Shown here: one piece after another, positions 21,701 through 29,669 of the stretch
Numbering within the stretch: the stretch's first letter is position 1
Layout: the number at the start of each line of letters is the position of its first letter
Assembly (NCBI GenBank): GCA_022823825.1
Contig: JAJEHG010000037.1
Location: forward strand, 1-37,854
From: Nitrosopumilaceae archaeon
GTDB taxonomy: Archaea > Thermoproteota > Nitrososphaeria > Nitrososphaerales > Nitrosopumilaceae
Direction: 5' to 3'
DNA: 37,854 nt
Notes under the pieces: model-generated
What the model was told of the DNA's origin: nothing
Seen by the model: only the letters and a program-made list of their open reading frames with translations
The model's database searches: none
Position numbers and translations under genes: made by a program

Positions 21701-21718
21701 CAATGTGAGGACACTCGC

Positions 21719-22684
21719 ATGGACTCTTGGAAAGTAGTCATAGTAACTGTTGTTGCTGCCATAGTTGCCGTACCCATGGCAATAATCCTGACATCTCCCC
21801 CTTCAGATACGCAGGCCGCATCACAGCCCACCGACGACAAACTCTTGGTGTTGGCGTCCTTTTACCCAATCGAACAGTTTGCCATGCAGGTGGGCGGTGA
21901 TATGGTCGAGGTCAAGTCGATACTTCCGCCCGGGGCCGAGCCCCATCACTGGGATCCCACGATACAGGATGTGCAAAACATGGCGCATGCAGACGCCGTT
22001 GTGGTAAACGGCGTGGGGTATGAGGCCTGGCTTGTAGACGGTTTTATGTCGGCCGACTTTGATGGCATCATAATAGACACAAGTGAAGGAGTGCCGTTAT
22101 TGGATCTTGCCGAGGGCACAGGTGACCATCGGGATCCTAATGACGATGATCATCATGACGAGCACACGCTGAGCCATGACCCGCACATCTGGCTCAATCC
22201 GGCAAACGCCCAGATACAGGTCCAAAACATCGCCGACCGGCTGTCGGCCTTGGATCCGGACAATGCCGAGCAATACCGTGCAAATGCGGACGCATACAAG
22301 CGGGAGTTGTCACAACTGGATGACGATATTGAGACTGCGCTGCAAGGCTGCCAGCGTGAAATCCTGACATTCCATCAGGCGTTTGCGTATCTGGCCGACC
22401 GGTACGATCTGACGCAGTACGTCGTTTTGAAGTCCACAACTCCGCATGGCGAGGTTTCAACCCGGTCTTTGGAGCAGGCAATCGAGATTGCAAATGCCAA
22501 TGACATCACAACAATCTTTGGTGAAGAAACGATTGATCCGCGCGCAGTGGATGTGGTGGCCTCTGAGATTGAGGGCGGGAAGGTGATGCAATTGTCACCC
22601 CTCGAAAATGTGCAGGATGACGGCACGTACACGGAAATAATGTACAAGAACCTGGAGGCCCTGAAGGCCGCACTCTGCCAATAA
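21719..22684 (+). CDS. znuA: ZnuA/TroA-type metal ABC transporter substrate-binding lipoprotein or membrane-anchored protein
   Basis: Cluster A-I solute-binding protein for Zn2+ or Mn2+, 321 residues. An N-terminal hydrophobic segment (about 5-24) anchors or exports it. Then VLASFYPIEQFAMQVGGD, ILPPGAEPHHWDPT (H76/H77), a His/Asp-rich loop HRDPNDDDHHDEH (137-149) typical of zinc-specific ZnuA, DPHIWLNPANA (H156), TFHQAFAYLADRY (H219) and IFGEETIDPRAV (E270). No transporter ATPase or permease gene is in the window, so it is an orphan here. Third codon positions are visibly less GC-biased than in neighbours, suggesting recent acquisition. A seven-T run 40 bases after the stop is a likely terminator. 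Confidence 0.9.
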   Translation: MDSWKVVIVTVVAAIVAVPMAIILTSPPSDTQAASQPTDDKLLVLASFYPIEQFAMQVGGDMVEVKSILPPGAEPHHWDPTIQDVQNMAHADAVVVNGVGYEAWLVDGFMSADFDGIIIDTSEGVPLLDLAEGTGDHRDPNDDDHHDEHTLSHDPHIWLNPANAQIQVQNIADRLSALDPDNAEQYRANADAYKRELSQLDDDIETALQGCQREILTFHQAFAYLADRYDLTQYVVLKSTTPHGEVSTRSLEQAIEIANANDITTIFGEETIDPRAVDVVASEIEGGKVMQLSPLENVQDDGTYTEIMYKNLEALKAALCQ

Positions 22685-22721
22685 ATTGGGAGTGCCGTTT
22701 TCATTGCTGGGAAGGGCCGCC

Positions 22722-22728
22722 TTTTTTT
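22722..22728 (+). terminator. T-run terminator of the ZnuA-like gene
   Basis: Seven T residues follow GGAAGGGCCGCC about 38 bases after the stop at 22684. Oligo-T runs are the usual archaeal termination signal. Farther on, 22765-22776 is a run of 12 G of unknown meaning. Confidence 0.5.
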
Positions 22729-22890
22729 CCACATCGCACGCACGCTCAGCCCGTATGGGGGCGTGGGGGGGGGGGGACGCGGGGCTCCGTAGATGCAACG
22801 CTGCGGGAGAGGCCTGTTGCAAAAGCATTCGGCTGTCCGGCCCATTGGCTACGCTCAAGATTTAAATGGATTTTGGCAGTCCTTGGCCTT

Positions 22891-22965
22891 GGGCTCATAG
22901 TCCAGCTCGGTTATGACGTCGCCCTTACACGGCGAAGATCCGGGGTTCAAATCCCCGTGGGCCCA
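22891..22965 (+). tRNA. tRNA-Val (anticodon UAC)
   Basis: 75 nt, no intron. The acceptor stem GGGCTCA/TGGGCCC pairs fully with one G-U. The D-arm contains the AGCTCGGTTA loop. The anticodon stem TCGCC/GGCGA encloses loop CTTACAC with anticodon TAC. The T-arm is CGGGG-TTCAAAT-CCCCG and the discriminator base is A; CCA is not encoded. A TATA-like GATTTAAATGG lies about 30 bases upstream (22858-22868). It sits at the left edge of the accessory-looking block. Confidence 0.95.
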
Positions 22966-23345
22966 TCCCTTTAGTGACTCAAATAGACCCGGCTCCCAAT
23001 GTAACTGGGATGATGAGAATAGAACTGGACGTCACGGAGGGCGACTATGTATATTCAAACTTCGTGGGATCGGTCCGGAACAGCGAGATGAGGTGCGGTC
23101 ATACGAGGAACCTAAGAAATTCCTGAACCTACCGGACGGCGTCTTTAGGGACGCGCGGGCGGGGCCCCGGCATCCCGTACGGGCGCCATATTGTTCATCG
23201 GCGCGTCTCGGCGCAGCCGTGTCCAAGCGCGCCCAGGCCCCACCCAAAGTCCGCAAATTGGGCCGGGGGGGATGAATCCGTAGAATCGGAGGGCGCCCGC
23301 TGATGTATAATACCTATATTGCCAGTAACGACCCCGCTGACTAAG
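22966..23345. other. 380-base stretch with one small ORF and a promoter
   Basis: Apart from the 37-residue frame listed separately (23013-23126), this stretch holds no gene I can support. At 23303-23318 there is an AT-rich GTATAATACCTATATT about 25-40 bases before ATG 23346, the likely promoter of the frameshifted exported protein. A GGGCCGGGGGGG run lies near 23260. No repeat of the tRNA 3' end is visible, so there is no evidence for an att site. Confidence 0.5.
23013..23126 (+). pseudogene. 37-residue ORF resembling the start of a DUF3467-type protein
   Basis: ATG 23013 opens a frame starting MRIELDVTEGDYVYSNFVGS that ends after 37 codons. The part GDYVYSNFVGSVRNSE resembles the beginning of DUF3467 proteins (YxNFVxISHSPxEF), which are normally about 90-100 residues. 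ACTCAAATAGAC about 30 bases upstream could be a TATA box. Either a truncated remnant or a chance likeness. Confidence 0.3.
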
Positions 23346-23761
23346 ATGTCCTCAGACGTGTCTTGCCGGACAGGTGTCCGCCCTACGACGAGGCGCGTTA
23401 CCCTCCTGATGGCTGCACTGGCCGTGGCCGCGGCGATGGCGACGGTTTCGGGGAGGATGGAGTGAGGATCTCGCAGGTGGAGCTAGACGCGGCGTGGCCG
23501 GCCGGCGGAGGATTTCTCGGGACCGTCACCATAGACGCCGACAGGTCGAACCTCATGCCCGGCTACTGGTCGCTGGCGCTCCTCTTGTACGACACGGCTA
23601 CAGATATCGTCCCCGAGACGCCCTGCACTTGGGACGGGATCACCCTGTACCGGTACACTGACACCCGGCCAGGCGGCTGTACGGCCTACGACGCCAGCGT
23701 CTCCTGGGAGGGCCCCGGATCCTGCACGCTGGGGATGGGGCCGGCGGAGCGGTGGAAGTGA
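23346..23761 (+). pseudogene. Exported protein gene with a -1 frameshift after the signal peptide
   Basis: ATG 23346 encodes a basic start and hydrophobic core (VTLLMAALAVAAAMATVSG), a clear signal peptide, then hits TGA at 23463. One base back, a second frame continues without interruption to 23761: EDGVRISQVELDAAWPAGGG, FLGTVTIDADRSNLMPGYWS, then ALLLYDTATDIV, ending AERWK. Joining them at the GGGG run (23450-23453) gives ...ATVSG-EDGVRIS..., a sensible mature protein of about 100 residues. A missing G (mutation or sequencing error) or programmed slippage would explain it. The mature part resembles residues 28-92 of the next gene's product (beta-sandwich-like GTVTI/GTVTL strands), so it may be a partial paralogue. 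Promoter at 23303-23318. Confidence 0.6.
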
Positions 23762-23795
23762 CCAGAAGAAGTGATGGGGAGATAGAGAGAGGAAC

Positions 23796-26033
23796 ATGCG
23801 CCATCTGATTGCCATCTCCACTGTGGTGTTTCTGCTGCTGGCCGCGGCGACGCACCTTGCCCACGCGCAGTCCGAACCGTCCATCTCGATAGAGCTGTCG
23901 CCGGACACCTTCGTGCCGATGGACACCGCCATCACGGGGACGGTAACGCTCCGCGGCCTCGACCCCGCCGCCTACTCCTCGGTCATATTCCGCGCCGACA
24001 TCACGCCGTACGGCAATGCCGAACGCAGGTGCAACGGTGACGACACGGGAACGGACATCGAGATCCCGGTGAACTCCAGCTCCGCGACCTTCACGGCGCG
24101 CATCTACGACGCCTGCCCCAGCCAATACAACACCTACGGCACTTATACGCTTGACCTGACCGTATCCCGGCTTGATGACACCGCGTCCGGTGGCAGGGTC
24201 GAACTGGCCGCGGCGCAAGCGCAGTTTGGCATGTCGCGGTACCTGACCGCCGGCGAGGCCATCCCAGGGGCCCCCACGCCGGGCGCCGTCGCGTGGATGA
24301 GCCCCGACCCGACAACGCTCAGCATGCGGGCGCTCGGGGAATGGCAGTTCTTCCGGTTCCACAGCAACGTGACCAAATACCTCAACGATCACATGGGCGT
24401 ACGCATCTCGGCCGATCTGGGCCACTTTGCCGCCGGCGGCGGCTTGCCCAAGAATCTGCCCTCAGAATCCCCCGAAGATGCCTGCCAGAAATGGAAGAAC
24501 AAGGACATACACTGGCGGCGCGCAATCCACCAGGGACTGTGGATCGTCGCCTGCAAGGCCGGCGACGCAACCATCCTTCTGATACACGAAACCGCGGCCA
24601 CCGACCCCCTGTACAGGTACAGGATCACCACGCTGCCAGCCGACAGTCCGCTCACCATAGCCGGCAGGGCCCAGGTGGGCCATACGCTCACCGCCAACAC
24701 CGCCGGCATCACCGACCCCGACGGGCTCACCGCACCCGGCTACACCTACCAGTGGCTGGCCGACGACGCCGCCATAGCCGGCGCGACCGCCTCCACCTAC
24801 ACGCTGGTGGCCGCCGACAAGGGCAAGGCCATCAAGGTGAGGGTGTCCTTCACTGACGACAAGGGCAATGGCCATGCCCTGACCAGCGCGGCCACGGCCG
24901 CGGTGGTCCCGGCCCCCATTATCACCACGTCGCCACCGACGCCGCCGCCCCACAACCGACCGCCGGTAGCTGATGCGGGTTCTGACCAGGCGGTCAACGA
25001 GGGCGACACCGTCACCCTGGACGGCTCCGGCTCCAGCGATCCGGATCCCGGCGACACCCTGACGTACTCGTGGAGGAGCGACGGGTTCGCCCCGACGGCC
25101 CTGACGGGCCGAAACCCGGCGTTTGTAGCGCCGGCAGTCGACTCGCAGCAGCAGCGCATTGTGCTCACCCTCACGGTATCTGACGGATCGCTGACTGATA
25201 CTGACACCGTTGTCATCACGGTCCGAAACGTGCCGTCATCAGGAACAATCACTCCGCCGCCACCGCCAAGAATAGTCATCCCGTCGCCATCACTGCTGAT
25301 TCTGCCACCTCTGCCACCTCTTCTGACCGACACCACCCCGCCAACCATTCTGCCGACGGGGGATGCGGATCCCCACGGCAACGTGGCCGACTGCCTGACG
25401 CTGGTCTTCAACGTAGTATCCGGCGGGCCAGTCACCGGGGCGAACGGGATCGGTTTTGCCCCGTCCCATGACGGCAGATCTCAGACCGTCAACCATACAA
25501 GCTCTCCAGCCTTGGCGATACCGGACCAGCAGACGGCCGGAGACGCCATCGCCGTTGGGTGGCCCGGTGCCGCTGCCTCGGTGACCGTGGGACTCAACAC
25601 CACACACCCCGTCACGAACGGCCCGATCGTCCAGCTGACCTCCCCCGATTGCGCCTCCCGAATGCCGCACCACGGCACCTTTGTGCCCGGAGTGGACATA
25701 TTTGACATGTACAATCTGGACTTTGACGGGACGGATGCTGCCGGCAACTGGACGCTGGTAGTCCGGGATAATCGCGAGTGGTGGGGCGGCATCCTGAACG
25801 AATGGAGCTTGGGAATGGATACGGCAGGGGCCCTGCCCGGCTCCGGACGACCCTATCTCGTAACGGCCTATACCGGGTTAGCGGGACCTGCAACCCCCGA
25901 CGCGGTAGGGGATCACGAGGTGGCCGGCAAGGCGGGCAACCCGCTAGCCCCTCTGATCCCCGGGTGGACAGACCGCACGTACACCGCCATGGTCGTCCAG
26001 TGGGGCACCCCCGAACCCGCGGCATGCCGGTAG
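23796..26033 (+). CDS. Secreted multidomain protein with PKD and P-domain modules
   Basis: 745 residues. The signal peptide (1-25, cleaved near AHAQS) targets Sec export. Then: an N-terminal beta-rich domain (about 28-125); an uncharacterised region (140-280) with Cys230 and Cys253; an Ig-like repeat (280-371, PADSPLTIAGRAQVGHTLTA to AATAAVV) of a type common in surface proteins; a PKD/REJ-like domain (387-478, RPPVADAGSDQAVNEGDTV, LDGSGSSDPDPGDTLTYSW); a Pro-rich linker (480-520); and a proprotein-convertase P-domain (about 590-675, ending NWTLVVRDN and ILNEWSLGMD). No protease domain, transmembrane anchor or sorting signal is visible. Likely a secreted or S-layer-associated adhesion or binding protein; contact with a host or other cells is inference. 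A 9-bp hairpin starts on the stop codon. Confidence 0.82.
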   Translation: MRHLIAISTVVFLLLAAATHLAHAQSEPSISIELSPDTFVPMDTAITGTVTLRGLDPAAYSSVIFRADITPYGNAERRCNGDDTGTDIEIPVNSSSATFTARIYDACPSQYNTYGTYTLDLTVSRLDDTASGGRVELAAAQAQFGMSRYLTAGEAIPGAPTPGAVAWMSPDPTTLSMRALGEWQFFRFHSNVTKYLNDHMGVRISADLGHFAAGGGLPKNLPSESPEDACQKWKNKDIHWRRAIHQGLWIVACKAGDATILLIHETAATDPLYRYRITTLPADSPLTIAGRAQVGHTLTANTAGITDPDGLTAPGYTYQWLADDAAIAGATASTYTLVAADKGKAIKVRVSFTDDKGNGHALTSAATAAVVPAPIITTSPPTPPPHNRPPVADAGSDQAVNEGDTVTLDGSGSSDPDPGDTLTYSWRSDGFAPTALTGRNPAFVAPAVDSQQQRIVLTLTVSDGSLTDTDTVVITVRNVPSSGTITPPPPPRIVIPSPSLLILPPLPPLLTDTTPPTILPTGDADPHGNVADCLTLVFNVVSGGPVTGANGIGFAPSHDGRSQTVNHTSSPALAIPDQQTAGDAIAVGWPGAAASVTVGLNTTHPVTNGPIVQLTSPDCASRMPHHGTFVPGVDIFDMYNLDFDGTDAAGNWTLVVRDNREWWGGILNEWSLGMDTAGALPGSGRPYLVTAYTGLAGPATPDAVGDHEVAGKAGNPLAPLIPGWTDRTYTAMVVQWGTPEPAACR

Positions 26034-26057
26034 GGCGGGCACGATCCCTGCCCGCCC
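26033..26057. repeat. Perfect 9-bp stem-loop overlapping the stop of the P-domain gene
   Basis: GGGCGGGCA (26033-26041), a 7-base loop, then TGCCCGCCC (26049-26057). The stem begins on the final base of the stop codon. It is followed by two direct copies of GATCCGTGCTG (26066-26076 and 26084-26094). There is no T tract, so it may protect the 3' end rather than terminate. Confidence 0.5.
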
Positions 26058-26189
26058 GCCACGCGGATCCGTGCTGTCTGTCAGATCCGTGCTGATGCGG
26101 GCGGCGGCGTTCCCGCGGGCCTGAATTAGGATCAAATACGCGTGGGGCGAAAGTGTTTAATTGTAATCGACATGGGTGATTGTAGAACT

Positions 26190-26888
26190 ATGGGCTCCAA
26201 CTCCAAGATGATTGTAATCGGCGCGATCGCGGCCGCCGCCATAATCGTGTCCGTGTCCACCACCATGCTCGCGTCGACGTACGCACTAGAGGAGAAGCGC
26301 GATACCGCGTACGAGGACTTTCTGACGCGCAACAACAAGCACATGGTCCGCGTCTCCGAATACCAAAAGTACTGGGGGGACGGGCAGACGGACCCGCGCC
26401 TCGATGAGATACTGGACAACATACGCGTGGAGCGCGAAAAGGTAGACGGGTTCGACCCGGCATCGGCCGGGGCGCAGCAGGAGCGGCAGGAGTTCCGGAG
26501 CGCCAACGACGCGGCGGTGGCCGGACTGGTCTCGCTGCTGGTAGACGAGTACGACCTGCACATACGTCACGCGCAGGACAGCGGACTGTCGGAAATCGCG
26601 TCATCCCTTGAGGAGCAGAGGGAGGAGGCGGCGCGGATCACCGCCACGTCCTTTCCGGGGGCGGGCGACCACGTGGGGGTGACGACCGCCCACGGCGAGG
26701 AGACTGAGGAGCTCGTCATGCAGATGGAGGATGCCGGCGCGCAGGTGCGCGAGAGGCACGACGTGAGGGAGGTCGGGGACGACAAGAACACGCTGCAGGT
26801 GCTCTACTCGGTCATCACGTGCCAGCAGGAGCTCCGGATCAACGGGGAGGACTACATGGACGCCCTCGAAGAGCTTGGCGGCCTGTGA
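26190..26888 (+). CDS. Membrane-anchored extracytoplasmic helical protein
   Basis: 232 residues. It starts MGSNSKMIVIGAIAAAAIIV with one transmembrane or uncleaved signal segment (about 6-30), then an outward-facing acidic, helix-rich domain with Glu/Asp/Gln-rich coiled-coil-like stretches (YALEEKRDTAYEDFL; EREKVDGF; ASSLEEQREEAARI; ELVMQMEDAGAQVRERHDV) and a single Cys near the C-terminus. I chose ATG 26190 over upstream ATGs at 26142 and 26172, because the TATA-like TTTAATTG (about 26153-26160) lies about 33 bases before 26190. No family recognised. The layout resembles four-helix sensor or stalk domains, but no cytoplasmic signalling part follows. Confidence 0.72.
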   Translation: MGSNSKMIVIGAIAAAAIIVSVSTTMLASTYALEEKRDTAYEDFLTRNNKHMVRVSEYQKYWGDGQTDPRLDEILDNIRVEREKVDGFDPASAGAQQERQEFRSANDAAVAGLVSLLVDEYDLHIRHAQDSGLSEIASSLEEQREEAARITATSFPGAGDHVGVTTAHGEETEELVMQMEDAGAQVRERHDVREVGDDKNTLQVLYSVITCQQELRINGEDYMDALEELGGL

Positions 26889-27140
26889 GGCGCGGGCTGC
26901 ATCATGCACCACCTGCAGCGTGTCCGAATCCGCGCGGGCGCGATTGGATCTCGGCCTGTAGACTGACGCCCTTCTAATCCTTTCTCCGTCGCGGACGCCA
27001 CGCCTGCCGGACGCCCCGTTAGACCGCGGTATTTCTGCGGGAGCTCCAAATCTCAAGCCCGGATGTTGCGGCGGCCGTCTCGGATGCCCATGCAGCCGCA
27101 GCATACTAGTCAGTGCCACCGCCCATCTGGGGGCCGTCCA

Positions 27141-27665
27141 CTACAGTAAAGTTCCCGTTTTCCAGGGTGCGGGGATGTCTTCTGATGCATATCGGTCAAT
27201 CAGGGCGCGAACCTGATCGTTCTTTGCCGGGTCACTCGTGACAACCTCGATTGTCTTTGCCAGGGTGTTCAGGTTTACCGCATAGGAGTCAAACCCGAGT
27301 CTTTCGACGCCATCCCTGATGGCGTACTCTGCAAGCTCCATCTGGGCCTTTCTTGCGGGTTCGATGTAGTGCTTTGCAAACTGCTGCTCCTGGTGCTTTT
27401 CAAGGACTGGCATGAGCTGGTCGATCCTGAATTCCAGTTCGCGTATTCTCTCTGAATCGCGGGTGCCGGCGGGATCTTCAGATTGAATCCTGTTCAGTTC
27501 GCCTCTCAGCCCCAAGACCTCCATCTGAATCTGCCGGAATTCCTCGTCTGACACGTGCCTGGCGAGCTCCGTGTCGCCTTCTGGCGGAACGTACATGGCT
27601 GCGAATGCTGCGGCCGCGGCCACCACCACGGAAGCCAACAGCACCTTTCTTGCCTGTGTGGCCAT
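27141..27665 (-). CDS. Membrane-anchored coiled-coil protein
   Basis: 174 residues starting MATQARKVLLASVVVAAAAA, an uncleaved signal anchor (7-27). The exported part has a clear coiled coil (about 45-115: EEFRQIQMEVLGLRGELNRI, RDSERIRELEFRIDQLMPVL, KHQEQQFAKHY), then a small compact C-terminal region ending KTGTLL. GGAG lies just upstream of the ATG and a TATA-like TTTAATGG farther up (27699-27706), so this gene has a short leader with a Shine-Dalgarno-like site, unlike most neighbours. The start at 27665 is preferred to 27701. No family recognised. It converges with the previous gene, with 252 bases between them in which I see nothing. Confidence 0.72.
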   Translation of the reverse strand: MATQARKVLLASVVVAAAAAFAAMYVPPEGDTELARHVSDEEFRQIQMEVLGLRGELNRIQSEDPAGTRDSERIRELEFRIDQLMPVLEKHQEQQFAKHYIEPARKAQMELAEYAIRDGVERLGFDSYAVNLNTLAKTIEVVTSDPAKNDQVRALIDRYASEDIPAPWKTGTLL

Positions 27666-27783
27666 TGTACTCCTACGACCGTTTGGTTGACGGCGTTCCA
27701 TTAAACTTGTTCATAATAGTTTCATCTGGGGTTTCTTTGTGTGCTCCGGACAGACAGACCGCACGCGTGCGTCACACTGCACG

Positions 27784-28305
27784 TCATTTTATCTTGCAGC
27801 AGCTCTTGCTCTGCAGCCCCCGCGCCACCCACCATATGGAGAATGTCAGGACGCCCGCGGACACGATCTTGAGCTCCAGGCCCTGCATCGGGAACACGGA
27901 CAGCCCGCCGACTGCACCTAGGATGACCGCGAGGGGGGCGGTGCACGCGGGGCACCCGGGGGTGAACGCGGCGAACACGCCGCCGAATATGGGGGTGGCC
28001 GACCTTGTAGCCGACGGCTTTTTGACCAGCAGGCCTGACATCATCCTCATGCGCTTGATACGGAACGCCACGAGCGCAAAGTTGACCCCCGCAAGCGCGG
28101 ATATTGCGGCGGTGAGCAGTACGGATGCGGCGACGTACGCCGGCGCGGCGGCCTCTACCACTCCTGACTCCAGGTGCAGCGGAAGCATGGACATCGTCAG
28201 CACATAGTATATGACGCCGAGTATGGCGCCGCTTGCAACCGCAATGGCAGCATACCTCCTTGTGCGTAGCACCTCTGATATGACCTGCATCTTGGTCTGC
28301 ATCAT
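27784..28305 (-). CDS. Four-helix membrane protein with an intramembrane CPAC motif
   Basis: 173 residues, four predicted transmembrane segments (AAIAVASGAILGVIYYVL; AAPAYVAASVLLTAAISALA; the segment around FGGVFAAFTPGCPACTAPLA; LKIVSAGVLTFSIWWVARGL). The third contains GCPACTAP, a CxxC pair in a membrane context, and the C-terminus ends KSCCKIK with another Cys pair. Both pairs could bind metal or exchange disulfides (inference). The annotated frame could start at TTG 28317, but ATG 28305 matches a TAAAATAGT element 26 bases upstream. Similar proteins occur in Thaumarchaeota as uncharacterised membrane proteins, to my knowledge. Confidence 0.72.
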   Translation of the reverse strand: MMQTKMQVISEVLRTRRYAAIAVASGAILGVIYYVLTMSMLPLHLESGVVEAAAPAYVAASVLLTAAISALAGVNFALVAFRIKRMRMMSGLLVKKPSATRSATPIFGGVFAAFTPGCPACTAPLAVILGAVGGLSVFPMQGLELKIVSAGVLTFSIWWVARGLQSKSCCKIK

Positions 28306-28374
28306 GATATGTGACAACGTCGGATGACTATTTTACCATAATGGTTCGCAGCCGTGGCAGCCGCTGACAGCCAG

Positions 28375-29265
28375 TCAGAACCCGCGCAGGCCCTGCGGGC
28401 GCGCCACCTCGGGGTGCTGCCTTAGCCAGTCTATCTGGGAGAGCATCTCCTGCTTGTCCTGCGGGAACGCCCCCTTTATCATGTAGGCGTTGGAGCCGTG
28501 GTTTGCGCGGAACACCGTCTGGCTGCCTCCGGGGATCTCTATCCTGCTGACTATATCGTACAGCTCGTCGAGCGCCTCCCCGTCGTTTATCATCGCAAAC
28601 GGCTCTGCAAACTTGTCGTGAAACTCCTTCTTGATGCCCTCATCCAGGTGCAGCGTGAGCGTCCCCACGTAGTCCGGGGCGCAGGCGCTGATCACCTCCG
28701 CCGTGCCCCTCGCGTGCTCCCTTGAGTGCGCGGTGCCGCCGAGCCCCAGTATTATCATGCATGACATGACGTACCCCGCGGCCTTTGCCTTGTTCACCGA
28801 CTTTATGATGGTCTTTGCAATGGCCCCCTTTGTGACCTTTTTGAGCACCACGTCGGAGCCGCTCTCGATCCCCAGGTACAGCATGTCGAGGCCCGCCTCC
28901 TTCATGCGGCGCAGGTCGTCCTCGCTTTTCTTGAGTATGTTCATCGGCATCGCATAGCACGATATGCGCTCGGCATGCGCAAACTTTTCGCGTATGTACC
29001 CTGTAATCTTTGTCATGTATTCGGTGTCCAGGTTCAGCGCGTCCCCGTCGGCGAGGAAGAAGCGCCTCGCGTCGGGCTGGTATCTGGCCATCATGTCTAT
29101 CTCCTCCCTGACTGTCTCCCAGGGCCTCTCCTCGTACTCCTTTGAGCGGTACATGTCGCAGAACGAGCACTCGTTAAAGGAGCAGCCCAGAGTCACCTGG
29201 AATATCACGGACCGCGCCTCGGACGGCGGCCTGTACAGGGGCATGTCGTACGACAGCATATGCAT
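28375..29265 (-). CDS. Radical SAM protein
   Basis: Radical S-adenosylmethionine enzyme, 296 residues. The 4Fe-4S motif is GCSFNECSFCDMY (C28, C33, C36; Cx4Cx2C), a spacing shared with Elp3-like and YgiQ/HemN-like groups. It is followed by RRFFLADGDALNLD, an LDMLYLGIESGSD block and MSCMIILGLGGTAHSREHA, typical of the TIM-barrel core. The C-terminus (FRANHGSNAYMIKGAFPQDK and following) is also seen in archaeal radical SAM proteins of unknown substrate. No second cluster-binding Cys set or B12 domain. Start 29265 (MHMLSYD) or 29259; a TATATAA-like patch at 29285-29289 favours the latter. Substrate unknown. Confidence 0.88.
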   Translation of the reverse strand: MHMLSYDMPLYRPPSEARSVIFQVTLGCSFNECSFCDMYRSKEYEERPWETVREEIDMMARYQPDARRFFLADGDALNLDTEYMTKITGYIREKFAHAERISCYAMPMNILKKSEDDLRRMKEAGLDMLYLGIESGSDVVLKKVTKGAIAKTIIKSVNKAKAAGYVMSCMIILGLGGTAHSREHARGTAEVISACAPDYVGTLTLHLDEGIKKEFHDKFAEPFAMINDGEALDELYDIVSRIEIPGGSQTVFRANHGSNAYMIKGAFPQDKQEMLSQIDWLRQHPEVARPQGLRGF

Positions 29266-29357
29266 GTCTGGGCCGCCGCGTCGTTATATGCCTTTATTAT
29301 CGGCGCGGCCCGCTTTGGATAAAAGTAATTAAGATACGTGGGGCACTCAGCTCTCAC

Positions 29358-29642
29358 ATGGAGCTCCCCCTGCTCGCCCTGTCGATCATATCGCTTGTCA
29401 ACATAGGCATACTGTCCGCGCTTATCGCGCTGTTTGCAAGGATGTTTGTCGCGACAAGGGCGCAGCTGCCGCTTGGCATGATCGTGGTGGCCGTCTCGCT
29501 GCTGTTTAACAACCTGATAGGGGCGGCGGCGTTCTTCTCGCACGACATGCTGATATCAGAGTCCGTATTCCCGTACATGCTGGGCATCGGGATCACGGAG
29601 CTTGTGGGCCTGAGCATATTCCTCAAGATAACGATGGACTAA
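29358..29642 (+). CDS. Small membrane protein, three transmembrane segments
   Basis: 94 residues, almost entirely hydrophobic: LALSIISLVNIGILSALIAL, LGMIVVAVSLLFNNLIGAAA and YMLGIGITELVGLSIFLKI. A GTAATTAAG element is centred about 27 bases before ATG 29358. Followed 27 bases later by another membrane protein gene on the same strand, suggesting a unit. No family recognised. Confidence 0.72.
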   Translation: MELPLLALSIISLVNIGILSALIALFARMFVATRAQLPLGMIVVAVSLLFNNLIGAAAFFSHDMLISESVFPYMLGIGITELVGLSIFLKITMD

Positions 29643-29669
29643 AAGTCGGGCTCTTGGCATAGTCTGGTA

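Noticed and set aside
26889-27140. Possible minus-strand gene in the gap between the two anchored proteins
   Set aside because: The open frame reads as low-complexity Arg/Pro/Ala and overlaps the 3' end of the plus-strand gene; no motif or promoter.
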